Below, piece after piece: positions 1 to 12,831 of a stretch of DNA of 64,000 bases. The stretch comes from Aldrovandia affinis (Eukaryota > Chordata > Actinopteri > Notacanthiformes > Halosauridae), in the NCBI GenBank assembly GCA_029706075.1, contig JAINUG010000015.1:7028154-7092153 (forward strand). The letters are read 5' to 3'. The position numbers were made by a program, and so were the translations under genes. Every line of letters begins with the position of its first letter. Position 1 is the first letter of the stretch. The notes beneath the pieces were generated by a model. The model did not search any database, was not told where the DNA came from, and saw only the letters and a program-made list of their open reading frames with translations.

Positions 1-1171
1 CTGCATCTCTGTCAGGGCCCAAACAGATGTTCATGACTGATTCTGTCCCATTTATGACTACCCATTTATTCTCTGTCCCAGTATGAGTACCACAATTAAG
101 TAATTAAAATGATTCATTATATTCTTAAAATAAATATCATTGAAAATGTCTAAATAGCATAAATGTTTTAATATATGGCTATCCATTACTGGTTATCTTT
201 CTCATTCCACCAAAATGAATAGCAATTTTCTGGTGAAAGTCAGATGTCTATGGTCTCCCAAATTACAATTGTGAGGGGGAAAAGGGATAAAAGCATACAA
301 AAATGGGAAATAATAGTAGTATATTATGATTATGATACCCTAAACAGTTACTTTGTTGAGAGCTTTACCAGAGAGGAGTTACAAATATGTCTACAAATGC
401 ATCCAACATTCAGAATGTTTTAGAGGATACTGAGTGGTGGTGAATTAGTAGAAAAATTACAAATAAGACAAATAAGGCAGTATAATACCAACATATGAGA
501 CCTGGCAGGCCTGCAGCAATGAAACTACAGAACTGTTAGTTTAACTTTCATCACATGAAAAATCCTGGAATCTATCATTAGGGTCAGGTTAGATTTCTTC
601 CTGGAATAAAATGGGAAATTCCACACTGATATCAGAAGTTGTTAATGTGTGGAACAATTTGCCAGGTTATGGAGTAGAGGCAGAGACTGTTGGGGTGTTC
701 CAAGTCCAGGCTTGATCCAATGCTGGATACTCTCTAGGCTGTAGGTAAATTATGAGCCTAGATGGGCTGAATGGCCTGTTCTCATCATTATGTATTGAAG
801 ATGGAGATTGGAGAATCTGAGAAATCTAGCAAACTTAAATCTAGCTGCATATCCATAGGGTCTCAACACATTTGTAATGTTACCATGGGCTCAGTATAGA
901 AGGGATTATACACACATCCACATAATTTGCACTGTGTGTGTTTAGTGCACTGCGATACACTTTTTTGCTGTATCTAAATAAATAAGCACTCACTTTGCGA
1001 GCAGCAATACCGTGTGGGTATTTTCCTTTTAACTTTTGACATTTTACCATGAAACCCTTGAGCTCCTGGTGCCTTTGTTAATGGCATTCTGTTGTTGGCT
1101 TTGCTGATGTTGTAGGGCTGTTTCACAGGTCCCTGCTAACTTTTTCTTCTCCACTTCTGCCCTCTCTCCAG
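1..1171 (+). other. Partial intron 1 of baiap2l1
   Basis: AT-rich intronic DNA with no exon that I can support. It holds a CR1-like LINE tail (540-800), described separately. Confidence 0.6.
540..800 (+). mobile_element. CR1-like LINE 3' end remnant
   Basis: The translation, broken by stops, resembles the C-terminal end of CR1-type reverse transcriptase ORFs: VVNVWNNLPGYGVEAETVGV, then FQVQA and SNAGYSL. No start, endonuclease or RT core is present. It is a short decayed fragment. Confidence 0.5.
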
Positions 1172-1247
1172 AATGTAATGGAACAGTTCAACCCAGGGCT
1201 CCGGAACCTGGTCAACCTTGGGAAGAACTATGAGAAGTCCGTGGTCG
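1172..1247 (+). CDS. baiap2l1: baiap2l1 exon 2 (start of I-BAR domain)
   Basis: The acceptor is ctccag|AATGTA and the donor GTCG|GTAAGG. It encodes [20 protein letters not shown] and a few more residues, the first helix of the IMD, and leaves in phase 1. The coding exon with the start Met (about 17 residues in relatives) lies upstream of the window. Confidence 0.93.
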
Positions 1248-4200
1248 GTAAGGATCTGTTTCATTCTTGTTTCCATACAATAGGCAATCAGTTGCACTTG
1301 TTTAGGATGCCATTTAAATGAATAATTTAATAAGAAGCAGTTAGGGCATTTATGTGAGTTCAAGAAAAAGTACACGTTGTTATCAATAGTTTGGCGTAAA
1401 TGTTTTTAAGAAATGGCACAACAATCATCTTAAAGAGGAAATAAAGAGGAAGTAGTACAGCAATCACCTTGCATGTTCCTTTCCTTACAATTTAGCCAGT
1501 AAGCACATTGAAAAGCAAGGAACCAGTCAGATAGTGGAAAACTCCACTTCATTCCATAATGTTTCCCCCTCTGACCCAACTACTGACATTCCCCCTCTGT
1601 AATGAATGGGTGATGGTTCGGTACTTGATAATTCGGTGCAAAACATCTTCATGTGAGCCTACAAATCATGTACATTTTGGGATGTCATAAGACCTTTTTC
1701 CTATTTATCAAAACTTGATAATTGTACTTTTAATATTCTGTTTGCCTCCAGTGCTTGCCATAACCCTTGTGTATGTTAGCTCAAGGCAAGCACATAAATT
1801 CAAATTCCACACAGCAAGACACATCTTAGCATACATAGAGTAGATTATATCTCCAGCTTAGCTAAGGATTTGGAGTCAGTGTTTATGCGTTTGAGCGATC
1901 AAGGATGGAAAGGATTTTAAAGAACAAGTAACAACGACTTGATTTGCAGATGTAATCTGCTATAGTCCACTGAAAGAACAAAGTGGTTCGACGTATACTG
2001 AGCTCTTGGACAAGGGTGTGAAAGTCTGAAGTGGGTTACAAAACCATATAAATATTTCAGATTAGCTTGTGTTAGTTATTAAAAGGAAAAAATAACTTTA
2101 AATATGTAAACCAACTATAGCAAACCAACTATCAGTTCACTGTGATGTTACCCATTAATGTCTTCTTTCAGCAATGACCTTGGCTGGGAAGCTGTACTTT
2201 GATGCCGTTTCAAAAATAGGGGAAAATGCAGCAGTTTCACCAGTCTCCAGGGAGTTAGGTGAGTTTCACCAGTGATCTGTAATCAAATGTGAAGGGTCAT
2301 ATTCAATTTGTGATCCACTTGTTGATCAAATATTTCCATATAATAATATTTGTAGTTGATCTTTTTTGTTTGGAAACAATACAAAAATTCATGGATAGAA
2401 TGATTGTGCCTGCCGCAATCTCATTTTGGAACCAGTTAGTGAGGTTGGACATGTTTGCCCCCACCCCCAACTCTACTTCCTGCAGTGATGTTGTACGTTG
2501 AAGAGCAGGGTCTATGACATAAGTCCTTGATCCTGACAAGTCTGAGCATAACATCAAGAGTTTGATGAATTTTTAGCTGTTTAAAATTCAGTGGATCAAC
2601 AAGGAAGAGCTACAACTCTTGCTCTTTCTCTATGCCTTTCTATCAGTCGATCTCTCCCTCTATCGGTACCTAAAAAAGAACCACTCACTTTTAATATTTG
2701 TGGCTGTCATTATTCGGGCCCCATTTGATTTATTTGTTCGCCAACAGTGAGTCACACAGGGCAGCATCATAGTATTCTTGCATGGGGAACCTTGCATTAA
2801 TTATACTGTAGTTTTGTGTGGAGAGCACCATTCTGAAAGGTTTGCTTATAACTACCATTGAGGTTGTGATGACAAGCCATTCAGTGATACTGCTTCAGTG
2901 TATATTTATTCATGGTCATGGTACATGGTATGATATTACATTGTATGACAGTTAGAGGTCAGGGTCATTGCATTCGATTCTGTGTTTCAGGACAACACAT
3001 AGCATTTGCTATTTGATAACAATTAGGTGAAAATATTGAATGCGTTTTGCCATAAAGGTATGAATGGGAACCAAATGTAGTCTTATAAAACCAATGATAA
3101 ACATATTTATCTTCAAATTAAATGGCTGTCCATAACAGTAAGGTACTGTCTGGCAGGCTTATGCTGTGATATTTGGTTTAAGACACAAGAGCAGTCTGAA
3201 TACAATCTGAGACCAGAGACTGACATTGCAAGGATTCACATTTTATTTTTCACTATTGGTACACCACATGAGCAGGTCTTTGTTTGTTCCTATGGGTAGC
3301 TCAGTACAATGAATAGCAAGGTGATGTCACCAACCTCAGTATCTTTATCACATGCTCATCAGATTGCTTTATGTCTGTTTGAATTAATAATGGTATTGTA
3401 CTCTTATTTAAAGCATTGTGCTTTTCATCCCCCCCTAGAGATCAAATGGGATTTAATTCCATAACTGAGGAACAATTTGTATTTTGGTCCATTCTATATC
3501 TGCTTTGGGCACACATCGACGTGTGTCATGACGGAAACTGATGAATTAGCCAACGATCTTCAGAGACATGTTGATGTCAAGATCTCCTAATAGGCTGGTT
3601 CTTCCCTGTCCACTTATTTCTCTCCTGTGCTGCTGGTCTGCAGGGCTAATTTACAGCCCTACCAGAGTGCTATAAATTCTGTACCTGTTCTATCCTGCTG
3701 CTCGGTCTGCCCTGTAAGACTGCATAGATGGCTACGAGACAGTGTGAATTCTCTCACATGCCACACAGTGGGCCACAGCAAACACATAGTGCAAACAGTC
3801 AGAAAGAAGGACAGTATTCCTCCCGCCATCTGACAGTCGGTGTACCCTTGGCAATTTTTTCCAAGATACTGGCGTAAAGCTGTTATTGTCCAGACCAGAC
3901 TCACTCCTGACAGTAGAAAGGGCCAATTTGCTGTATGTCTGGAGGAGGCATTCCTCTGCCAATCGCTCAAGTCAGCCCTCTATTTTTTGCACAGTTCACT
4001 CCTGTCTCTGCTGGTCTCTTTGCGTTGATAATCTGTGTGCTCTATTACAGCAAATACTGCACAAGGAAGTGTTGATGTAATTTAAATATCTTTCTAAGAC
4101 ATGCGCCAATATCCCTTGAAAAACCGAGATAACAAAATCAATTATGTTGGAGCTGTTATGTCAGTTTTTCTTTATGGCATATTTTGGATTTATTTGGGTT

Positions 4201-7200
4201 GGAACACATATACATTTGTTGCAGATTGAATGTGTTTCAATTTATACTCATTTCATATTGCCTTTTCTGTTTCACATTGGCAGAACATAAACAAGTTGTT
4301 GTCCTCTACCTTAAATACATTTATGATGTCATGCTTTAATTTTATTGTGGGTTAATGCGCCCCTTGTACAGTGAAACACGAGATGGCAAGAATTATAATT
4401 ACCCTGTTTTTAATAAGCCCTTTGCTGCAATAAATGTAAAATGTAATCTCAAGTTTAACATTAAAATATAAACATAGAAATAAATGTTTGATCTTGCAGC
4501 AGAGATCAAAACATAGCTCTATTTTTACCAGTCATGCAAATTTACACTGCCCTATCAGAAGCTATGGACATAAACAAGGCTTCAGAAAATCAAGGACAAA
4601 ACATGACAACTATACCCCCCTGGGGCCAGAGCACAGTGCACAGTGCTTAAGAATTGTGATTTCTGCACTGGTTTAGCAGAGAAAGAACAGCAAGATGGAC
4701 ACCTGACACCTAACACCTAACTCTAACTCCTAACCCTATGGACCTGCTCTACGACATAGGTCAACACTTGGCTGAGGTCTAGACTGAGGAATGATGAGGG
4801 CCATCCTCAGACGCATCAATTCCTGATGTATCGATGCTGAGTTCCACTTTTCCCTGCTCAGTGCTGGGATATACTGTAGCTACCATATCCAGTGGCTTTT
4901 GACAGTCAAGGTTCAGAATCTATGTTAATCAAGCTTCTGTACAAATGTACAGTGTTTTTCCAAAAATCACTCAGTCCACTTTTGAAGCGCTCTTCAAATA
5001 CTGCCCATGTACGTGCAGCCATGTGACTGACGGAATATTCCAGGATGCTGCCCTTTTAAAAACCTTGTGTGGCCGTGCATTGTGTCATCTCTTCCAGATC
5101 CCATGGGGACTCCAGTCATTCACTCCCATATGTGGCCATGCAGATAAAGGTGAAACAAGACATGCCACCCTGTCCATTGTTTTTTTTTACAATAGCAACT
5201 CATTATCCAGTTATCCACTATCCAGTTCTAATTATAGGCTATACATTGCCGTGCTTTCAGACCATTAGCATTGCGGCACACTCATTCGCCCTGCTCCTGT
5301 GAGCAGCAGCATTCAGAAATGTAAATAGTGTTGCAAGAACAATGACGTCCTTGTCGGTCAATGATAAGGCACCTTTGAGTAAAGTGTCCAGTCGTGTGTA
5401 GATAACCTCTAAATAAAGCCAGAGGGCACGTCTGTTTCTTTCTTCGAGCACAATTGTCGAGGGCAAGACTTTTGTTCTTTTTTTACCACACTCGGTAGAA
5501 TGCGTTGGAGAAACGGAGCCCCTGAGTTCAAATGTTGCTGAGTATAGAGCATTTTGATTCCTGACAACACAAACAGTCATGCAATTTTCATCATCAACAC
5601 GGACAGCAATCAAAGAAACAGATTCCATTCTGGCTCAAGAGAACAGAGCAGAATGGCTTTCCAAACAAGCAAGAAAAAAATGGTCAGTGGCACTCCAGAC
5701 TGTCCGTCTCCTTCCTGTCATTGAGTGTCATGGAAAGCCCCATTGTGAGTTTACAGTGCACATATCTCTCATCATGGGCACTGCAGTGAAAGGATATTAA
5801 TGTTGCACTGCTGCCACAAGCCAACAAGCCCAGTGAAATCATATCTCAACCCCTATAACCCACCCATGTCCTGCCATTCTGTGATGGATCTCAGTTCCCC
5901 ACCAGCCATTCAAGTGCAATTCATGAAGCTGTGAACTTTAAATTATACAAAGTAGCTGCAGTATTACTATCACATTAATACGCCAATTCAGTAGTTTCTT
6001 TGGGAGGTGGTAAAATTGTCTTTGTATCATATTTAAGTATATAAATGTATAAGTACAGTATATATATGAATACATAAATGTATTCAGTCCTGAACCCCCA
6101 CCCTTCCTGCTTTTCTTAAGGCTATGTTTAATGAACTAAACTTCTAATGCTAAATCTGAAGAATAATTATGAACAATGAGGTCAGAGGTTTTTTGTTTTT
6201 GGAAACATATGAATGTAGACGGGAGAGCAGCGCTGCTTGTGGCTGAACCCCCGTTTGAGTCATGGTATGTGGTAGGTGTCTGGAGCTTGCTGAGTATTTG
6301 ACCTCAGAGGACCTGCCTAGGAGTCAGCGTTTGATCTGCAGAATGGAAATATCCCACAGTCATCCTGAGTGTGTAGGAGAAAATTCATCGACCTCACCGT
6401 GCACCGCGCCAGGGATCACAGGAATGATCCCAAAGCGAACACACAAAAACAGCCTTCTCTCTCCCCCACTCACACCTACTCTTAAAGAATGCACGTTTGC
6501 AGAGCTGAAGGCAGTGATGCTCAGTAGAATGTCCTGAGCACACTTTCCCCGTCACACACCTGCACGCTCCGAACAACAACGTGCTCACACGGACCTCAGG
6601 TCACCCTCCCCATGAACGTTTAACCAGTAACTCCCCTCTTTAACACTTTCCCATGAGAGCTTGGGAATGCGAGTGTGCCTTTTTGTTCTAAAGCACATTA
6701 TGTCCACATTCCTGTTTGTCAGGTAGACAACCTTGTTTCCACAATTTGTGATAAACCTGATAAGCACAACCTTTCATTTCAGTATCTGCGGTCTAAATTC
6801 AATCTCCAATCCAGTGGAAAGTTTCAAAGACGTCAGTATGTTGGGAGTGTCCTATGCTACATGTACCATTTGTCTGCAGTATAGAGCAATTCCAGTGTTA
6901 TGGATGTGACATTTGCACTCGAAATGAGAAACTAAACTTCACTTTAAACTTTAAGCCAATGTTACTGAATATTTTTCTTGTACACATTGGGAGGATCATT
7001 GTCCTTCATCATGACACTGTTAAGCGAACATCTTTGCGTTATGGATGTGACAGAAATTGACAAACATTTTGAATGACTGAACATACCATGAAAAGTCTGT
7101 GAATTGTGGTGTCTACAACTAAAATATTAATTGTCATTTTGCAGGAAAGGGTTTGGAGTATACAAGAACCACCCTTAATAATACACTGCAATTTCACAAG

Positions 7201-10200
7201 TTAGGTAGTAATGAAAATAGTACTGTTATGGATGTGACAACGTCCTGAATTTCCATTCATTAATGAAAGAATTCTTGCACAAAAATCATTGCGAATTGCG
7301 AAGTCAATTGCACCAATTAACTAAAATAATGTATGTAAAGCAGGTAATTATCCAATCGATATATAACCTATGCTGGACACAATTAGCAAAAAGACTAAAC
7401 ATGTTTGACAAACATGTTTAAACCAAAGCGATCTACAATTCAGATGGCGTAAAGGAAAAAGGACATGGCATGTCAGAGGAAGACCCTGCAGATCCGTTAA
7501 CTCGAAATTCAGATAAGAGCATGGCTCACATAGCTAGACAAAGTAGGAGGATGCAAATTATGCAAAATAGACACATGAATAAAGTTGGGTGGCATTAATA
7601 GAAAGCATTACCAATTCCAAATGTGAGGTGCAAACCTGGCGACAGTCATGATGCTACGATGAAAAATCAGGAATCAGGATGTGCAGATACTGTGTGTATA
7701 TTTACGAGGATGCCGTACATAACGACATTTTATTCTGCTAACCGCCAATGTTGCCAGACAGAACTACAGTGGGAGAAATTTCCAGGCTGCTTGACGGCTT
7801 CATCCATGAGCACGGAATTCTCAATTAGAAGTGTGGAATATGGACAGATGCGAAGTAAAGTAACTTGGTACAGTGGACGTGGGTGCAATTATTACTAACA
7901 ATGTGACTTGGGTACACTAGACTAGAGAAGCTATAGCTAAACTACCAAATGTATGCCAGCATTTGAAAGGTGGATGGATATTGAATATATTATGCTGCAT
8001 CACATAGCTTCATCCATTATATATAACGATGAGTAATTATTAGGCTAATATCATTGTTATTATATAAATAGGCGATTATTATCTAAAAAATGTGTGAGCA
8101 AGAAGTAGGCCTACACGGGGGCGTTTTTTTGAAAGATTACACAGAACATAGTTAGAAAGGCTTAAGCAATTTAAAAGTTTTGGGAATCCCTGCAGCAGGA
8201 AACCAACCTTGCACTGACTTTCTGCCTTATTTTTTTGAAATCTTATTTTTTGTTGGCCTTACTTAAGCACAGATGTTTGTGAACTAGTCGAAATGCTTGA
8301 CTAACCTGGTAGTGACAGTGAGCGAGTTATGAGTGTTTCAGACTCATATATTTTGACTCATATTATGGGGTAGCTTAATTTATAAATATGTATATAATTC
8401 ATGTACTTTCCCATGAGAAAGTACATTAATTATTTTTTCCTCTCCAGTGTAAAGAATCAGCATTTTACTGGGGATTAGCAAGAGCGTTTTCTGAACGGTA
8501 TTGGATTCCTACCTAGTTCATCATTGTCCACAGCACCACACAAGTACCTGTATTTCATATGGATTTGAACTTACAATAGTTAGAATCAACTCGGTTTCAT
8601 TGTGTACGCAGTATAGCTTATGTGTTAGTTTATTATGATGGCGTCATATTAGCTAGGAAGTTCATGGCCCTGTTTTGAAAGTGGCCACAATGGTAACGTC
8701 TGTAACGGTGAATAATGAAATAGACATTGAAGAGAGACTAATTTTAGACTGTATTTGACCTTGATATAGCTTTGCTTTGCAGAGAAAGTTTTATTCAGAT
8801 CTAATATAAAATGCATCTTTTACAGAAACCTTTCCTTAAAAATGTTATGGATGTGACATTGTCTGTCCCAGTCATGACCCTATATTTATATGGCTGATCT
8901 ATAATATTCTCTAGCTAGATTCCTCAAGATTCTTTCCACATGGTATTATTAACCTGAAATATATATTTTTAAACTTAAGAGAACAAGTGTGAGTAATACA
9001 CAAATTCTGTAAACCATTTCCTAAAGTAATGAAAATTGGCAACCTGCAAACCCCCGTTTTGTTGACTCCCAATGATAGATTCAATGGGAATAACACATAT
9101 TTTATGGAATAAATTGGTCAAAGTAGGTCAGTTCGTAAAAATATACACTTTAATGGTAAATGTGAAAGAAGTTTAATTGGGAAATAAGTAACTTTATATT
9201 TCCATGTGCAGGTGACATTGCTATGGAATTGCCCTCTATTGGCAACAAAGCATTAGAGAAAGCATGTTTAATATATAATATATCAAAATAATATTGCATG
9301 CATCCATTTGCATTCTACAAATTGCAGGTGGTTCACAGTAGACTAAATTGAGACTTCAAATCAAATAATGAGCTGCTGCTGAAAGTTTGACATGTTAGAC
9401 ATGTGTATGAATATTTTCTAGACTAATTCTCATACTGAGATTCACTTTGTCCATATCTCTGACTCAGTGTGTGTGTAGCCCCATTGCTTCCTGGATGTGG
9501 ACTGAGGTAGATCCTCTTCCCAGCAACTAAAGCCCTTTTTGTACTGTAGGAACCAGCGATATGACTATGTGTCACCTCCATTTTGACTTGTCACTTCAAG
9601 GGCCCTGATTAACTGTTTTTTTTCTTTCTAAATGCACACAAAAGTGCTATAAGGGAATGTATAATGTGCAATACCCATGCGTGTATTGTGAAGGAAATAA
9701 TACTTAGCTACCATAACTGAAATGTAACCAGATCTAGCCACTGTAAATTCAGGCTGACATTTCTGTTCATTCTGTGGGGTTTGTCTTGAGACCATGTGTC
9801 AGGACATTGGTACTGTGACTCAAAGCAACGTCATATCATTCAGTGAAGAAAGAGACAGTTATTAATCCATAGCAACCCAACAACACAAACGTTCCCTAAC
9901 CTCTCCCTGGAATGCACGGTTTCAACATCAGGATACAGCCTGACATGATTTCATGGGTGGAACCTCGTAGGTGTGGGGTGTGTTTCTGTAGAAACTCCTG
10001 CTGTGCAAATGCAGAGAAGATTAAACACACTTTTCAAACAAGGAATAGGCCCCACACAATGGATATCAACCATCAGATTATTTTGACCGCAAAAATCCAT
10101 TCTATTACATATAACACTTCTTCATTTTCTTGTCAAAAGAAAGGTACGCTGCATAAACAGTTACATAAATATATGAGGCTGTAAAACAATGTTTTGACAA

Positions 10201-12795
10201 CAACTATTTATATACTTGTCAATAGAGGACTGTTTACAGAGGATGCAATAAAGCATATCTGGCAGGGGGAGGGGTTGTAATCAAAACCAGAGGTGAGAAC
10301 TAGCATTCGCAGTGAAGTAATAATCACAAGGAGCAGTGAAAACCAGTGTTCACATTAAAATTATAATCACGGCAAACGGTGGAAACCAGTGCTCACACTA
10401 AAGTTCACACAAATATAAAATTTCCAAACTCCCACATTGATTGAGGGTTCAGTGGGGGCTGTGAATCAAACACTCCTTAGTCACTGCAGCAGGAACTGTA
10501 CAGTGTGGGTTGTTCTGGTTATATGTTTGTTCTATTACGAAATTATTTTTTATGTTAAACATGTCCACAGTTCCGAGCAGCAGTGTATAGTTTGCTGAAT
10601 ACCTGTGAGTTAAAAGGAGGCCCAAGGAATTGTTACAGGTTCCAGCCCTGGACACATTTGGCCAACTATAGGCAAGGAGACCATGTATGTGTGGTGTCCC
10701 CCATTTTACATGTACAACCTTGGCCACGTGGTGGCAAAGACCCTTTAAGTGCTGAGCCAATCAGAGAACAGAAGGGTAGAACATGAGTATCACCTGAGCT
10801 TCTGTGTGAAGTAAACAATGTGGCAGGAAAGGTGCAGGCAGCACTTTCTACGTTCACCATCCAAAGATGAGTGGAAGCAATCATGAACTGAATAAGAAAG
10901 CTTCTTCACTGCCCACCGGAGTGTTTATATTGTTCTCCTTGTGCAGATTCAGAAAATGACAGATCGTGCAGTGTCAACGGAAAAAATTTCATTTATGGTA
11001 ATTCAGCCTGGAGTCGGCTAGATGTCTAGAGTCTGGTCTAGGCTGACATCCATCAGTTCAGAGGACATAGCAGGCCAGTCACTGTCTTAGGAGAGTGAGT
11101 CACCTCAGGCCAGCAAGCAAAGTGGTGCTTGTGCTGTTGCTCTTTCCATTGAGTCATACCAGCCAACATCCCCAGCATCCTAAGTCTATACCCCGCCTCA
11201 GTTTAATGAAACCATTACCTTGTTTTAGTTGCTTAGACAGTGTGTTCCAAATCTGTTTTTGTATCCCCTTTGTTGCTTGGTACATTTAATTAATGGAGTG
11301 TCATAATAACCCACCAGTATTTAGTGATTTTTTGGCTTGAACAAAACAAATGGTTTTTTTATCAGTGATTTTTCAAAGATTCATAACTAAGAATATTAAT
11401 GTCCATCTGACCAGCTGCAGGACTGTAGGAGGGTAGCTGCAGTATTTTTGAGTGTGATTACATCACAGTTATTACCTATAAATCTCACCTAAAAATATAA
11501 CTTCATCAACATTTTTGTTACACTCATTCATTAGCAACCTCTCAAATGACATAAAATAGCTGGGTGATTTACAGCATTTACCTGAACTCTATTGTACCCC
11601 CCCCCATTTAAATACTGCTGTAGAGGATACAAAGATTTTAAGGGGAAGCATGGCCACTGCACTTAAATCACATTGTGGTTTTGTTCCAGATGCATGTCTA
11701 TTTTCAAACATGTGATTGAACCTCATGTATGGTAATTTCTAAAAGCAAATCAATGGGGTCTTTCTAGCTTGCAGTTGGCGTGTTGCACACTGTAACCTTT
11801 GTGAATATCTACACCCTCCAAATTGTTTTTTGGTGCTGTGAAAACACTCTGCCTATGAGCCTAGCTCCCCCTCCATACAAAGGCAGCATTTACCAGGATG
11901 TTCTGTTGACCTTTTGATAGCAATGTTGTTGTAACTGTGGTTAGTGAGTTGCCCAGAGGGCATGATATGCGCTATGTCTTTTTTTAGTTTGTTTGCTTTT
12001 GCTCTGTTCATATGGTGAGCCCCAGTGGGGGTTTAACCACCTGTAATAACAGCTGAAAATGGGAATATTGAAACTAATGTGTTTCCTATATTTTTATAGA
12101 CGGGTATACAAGTCAATGGGACAAAATCAGATTAGATCAGATTTTGATCTGCGGTCTAATAATACCAGAAGTAGTTTTCCATATGTTTGTCTGTATTTTT
12201 TTATGCCATAAGACTCACATAAGTTCCATTGGAGGGAGGAAACCTGGTCTGTTCTGTTTTGCCCTATCTGGAAATAATTTGACACTCAGATTTGGTTATT
12301 TGATTGGTCATATGTGCCCAACACATGTGATAGTACAAAACACATCTTTTCTATCACCAGAATATTCCCCTCTCTGCTTGTTTTTGTTGTTGCCATTGTT
12401 TTCACTGATAGCATAGAGACCCTGGATATATGCTCCATTGTGGCCTTAACTGTTAATTGTTGAGCTCTAGCAAATCCTACTGTACTGTGTGAGCACTGTT
12501 TACACCGTATTCCTGCCTCTGTTGCTTTTCCATAAATCAATGAATTGAGTTTTGTGTTTGTTACTCTTTTATTCTCATTATATTCTCTTTAGACATGAAG
12601 TGGAATCATTTTATGATTCTCCGGTCATAGCTGTTCTGATGAAATGCCTACCATTATTTTTGTAAAATGTACAGATTGACATGTTCATCTTTATGCATGC
12701 TGTTTTCAGCACTTATGGGAAAAAAAGAATATGCCCATCTGTGTCTGCGATAAAATCATAGAACCCATACAGTAATTTCCACTCATTCCTACCCA

Positions 12796-12831
<36 letters not shown>

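Noticed and set aside
3627-4080. Several overlapping open frames on both strands
   Set aside because: They overlap one another in different frames and resemble no protein. Typical of intronic sequence with few stops.
5257-5628. 123-codon open frame on the - strand in the large intron
   Set aside because: No family motif recognised, no matching splice sites or neighbours, and codon use looks random. Most likely chance.
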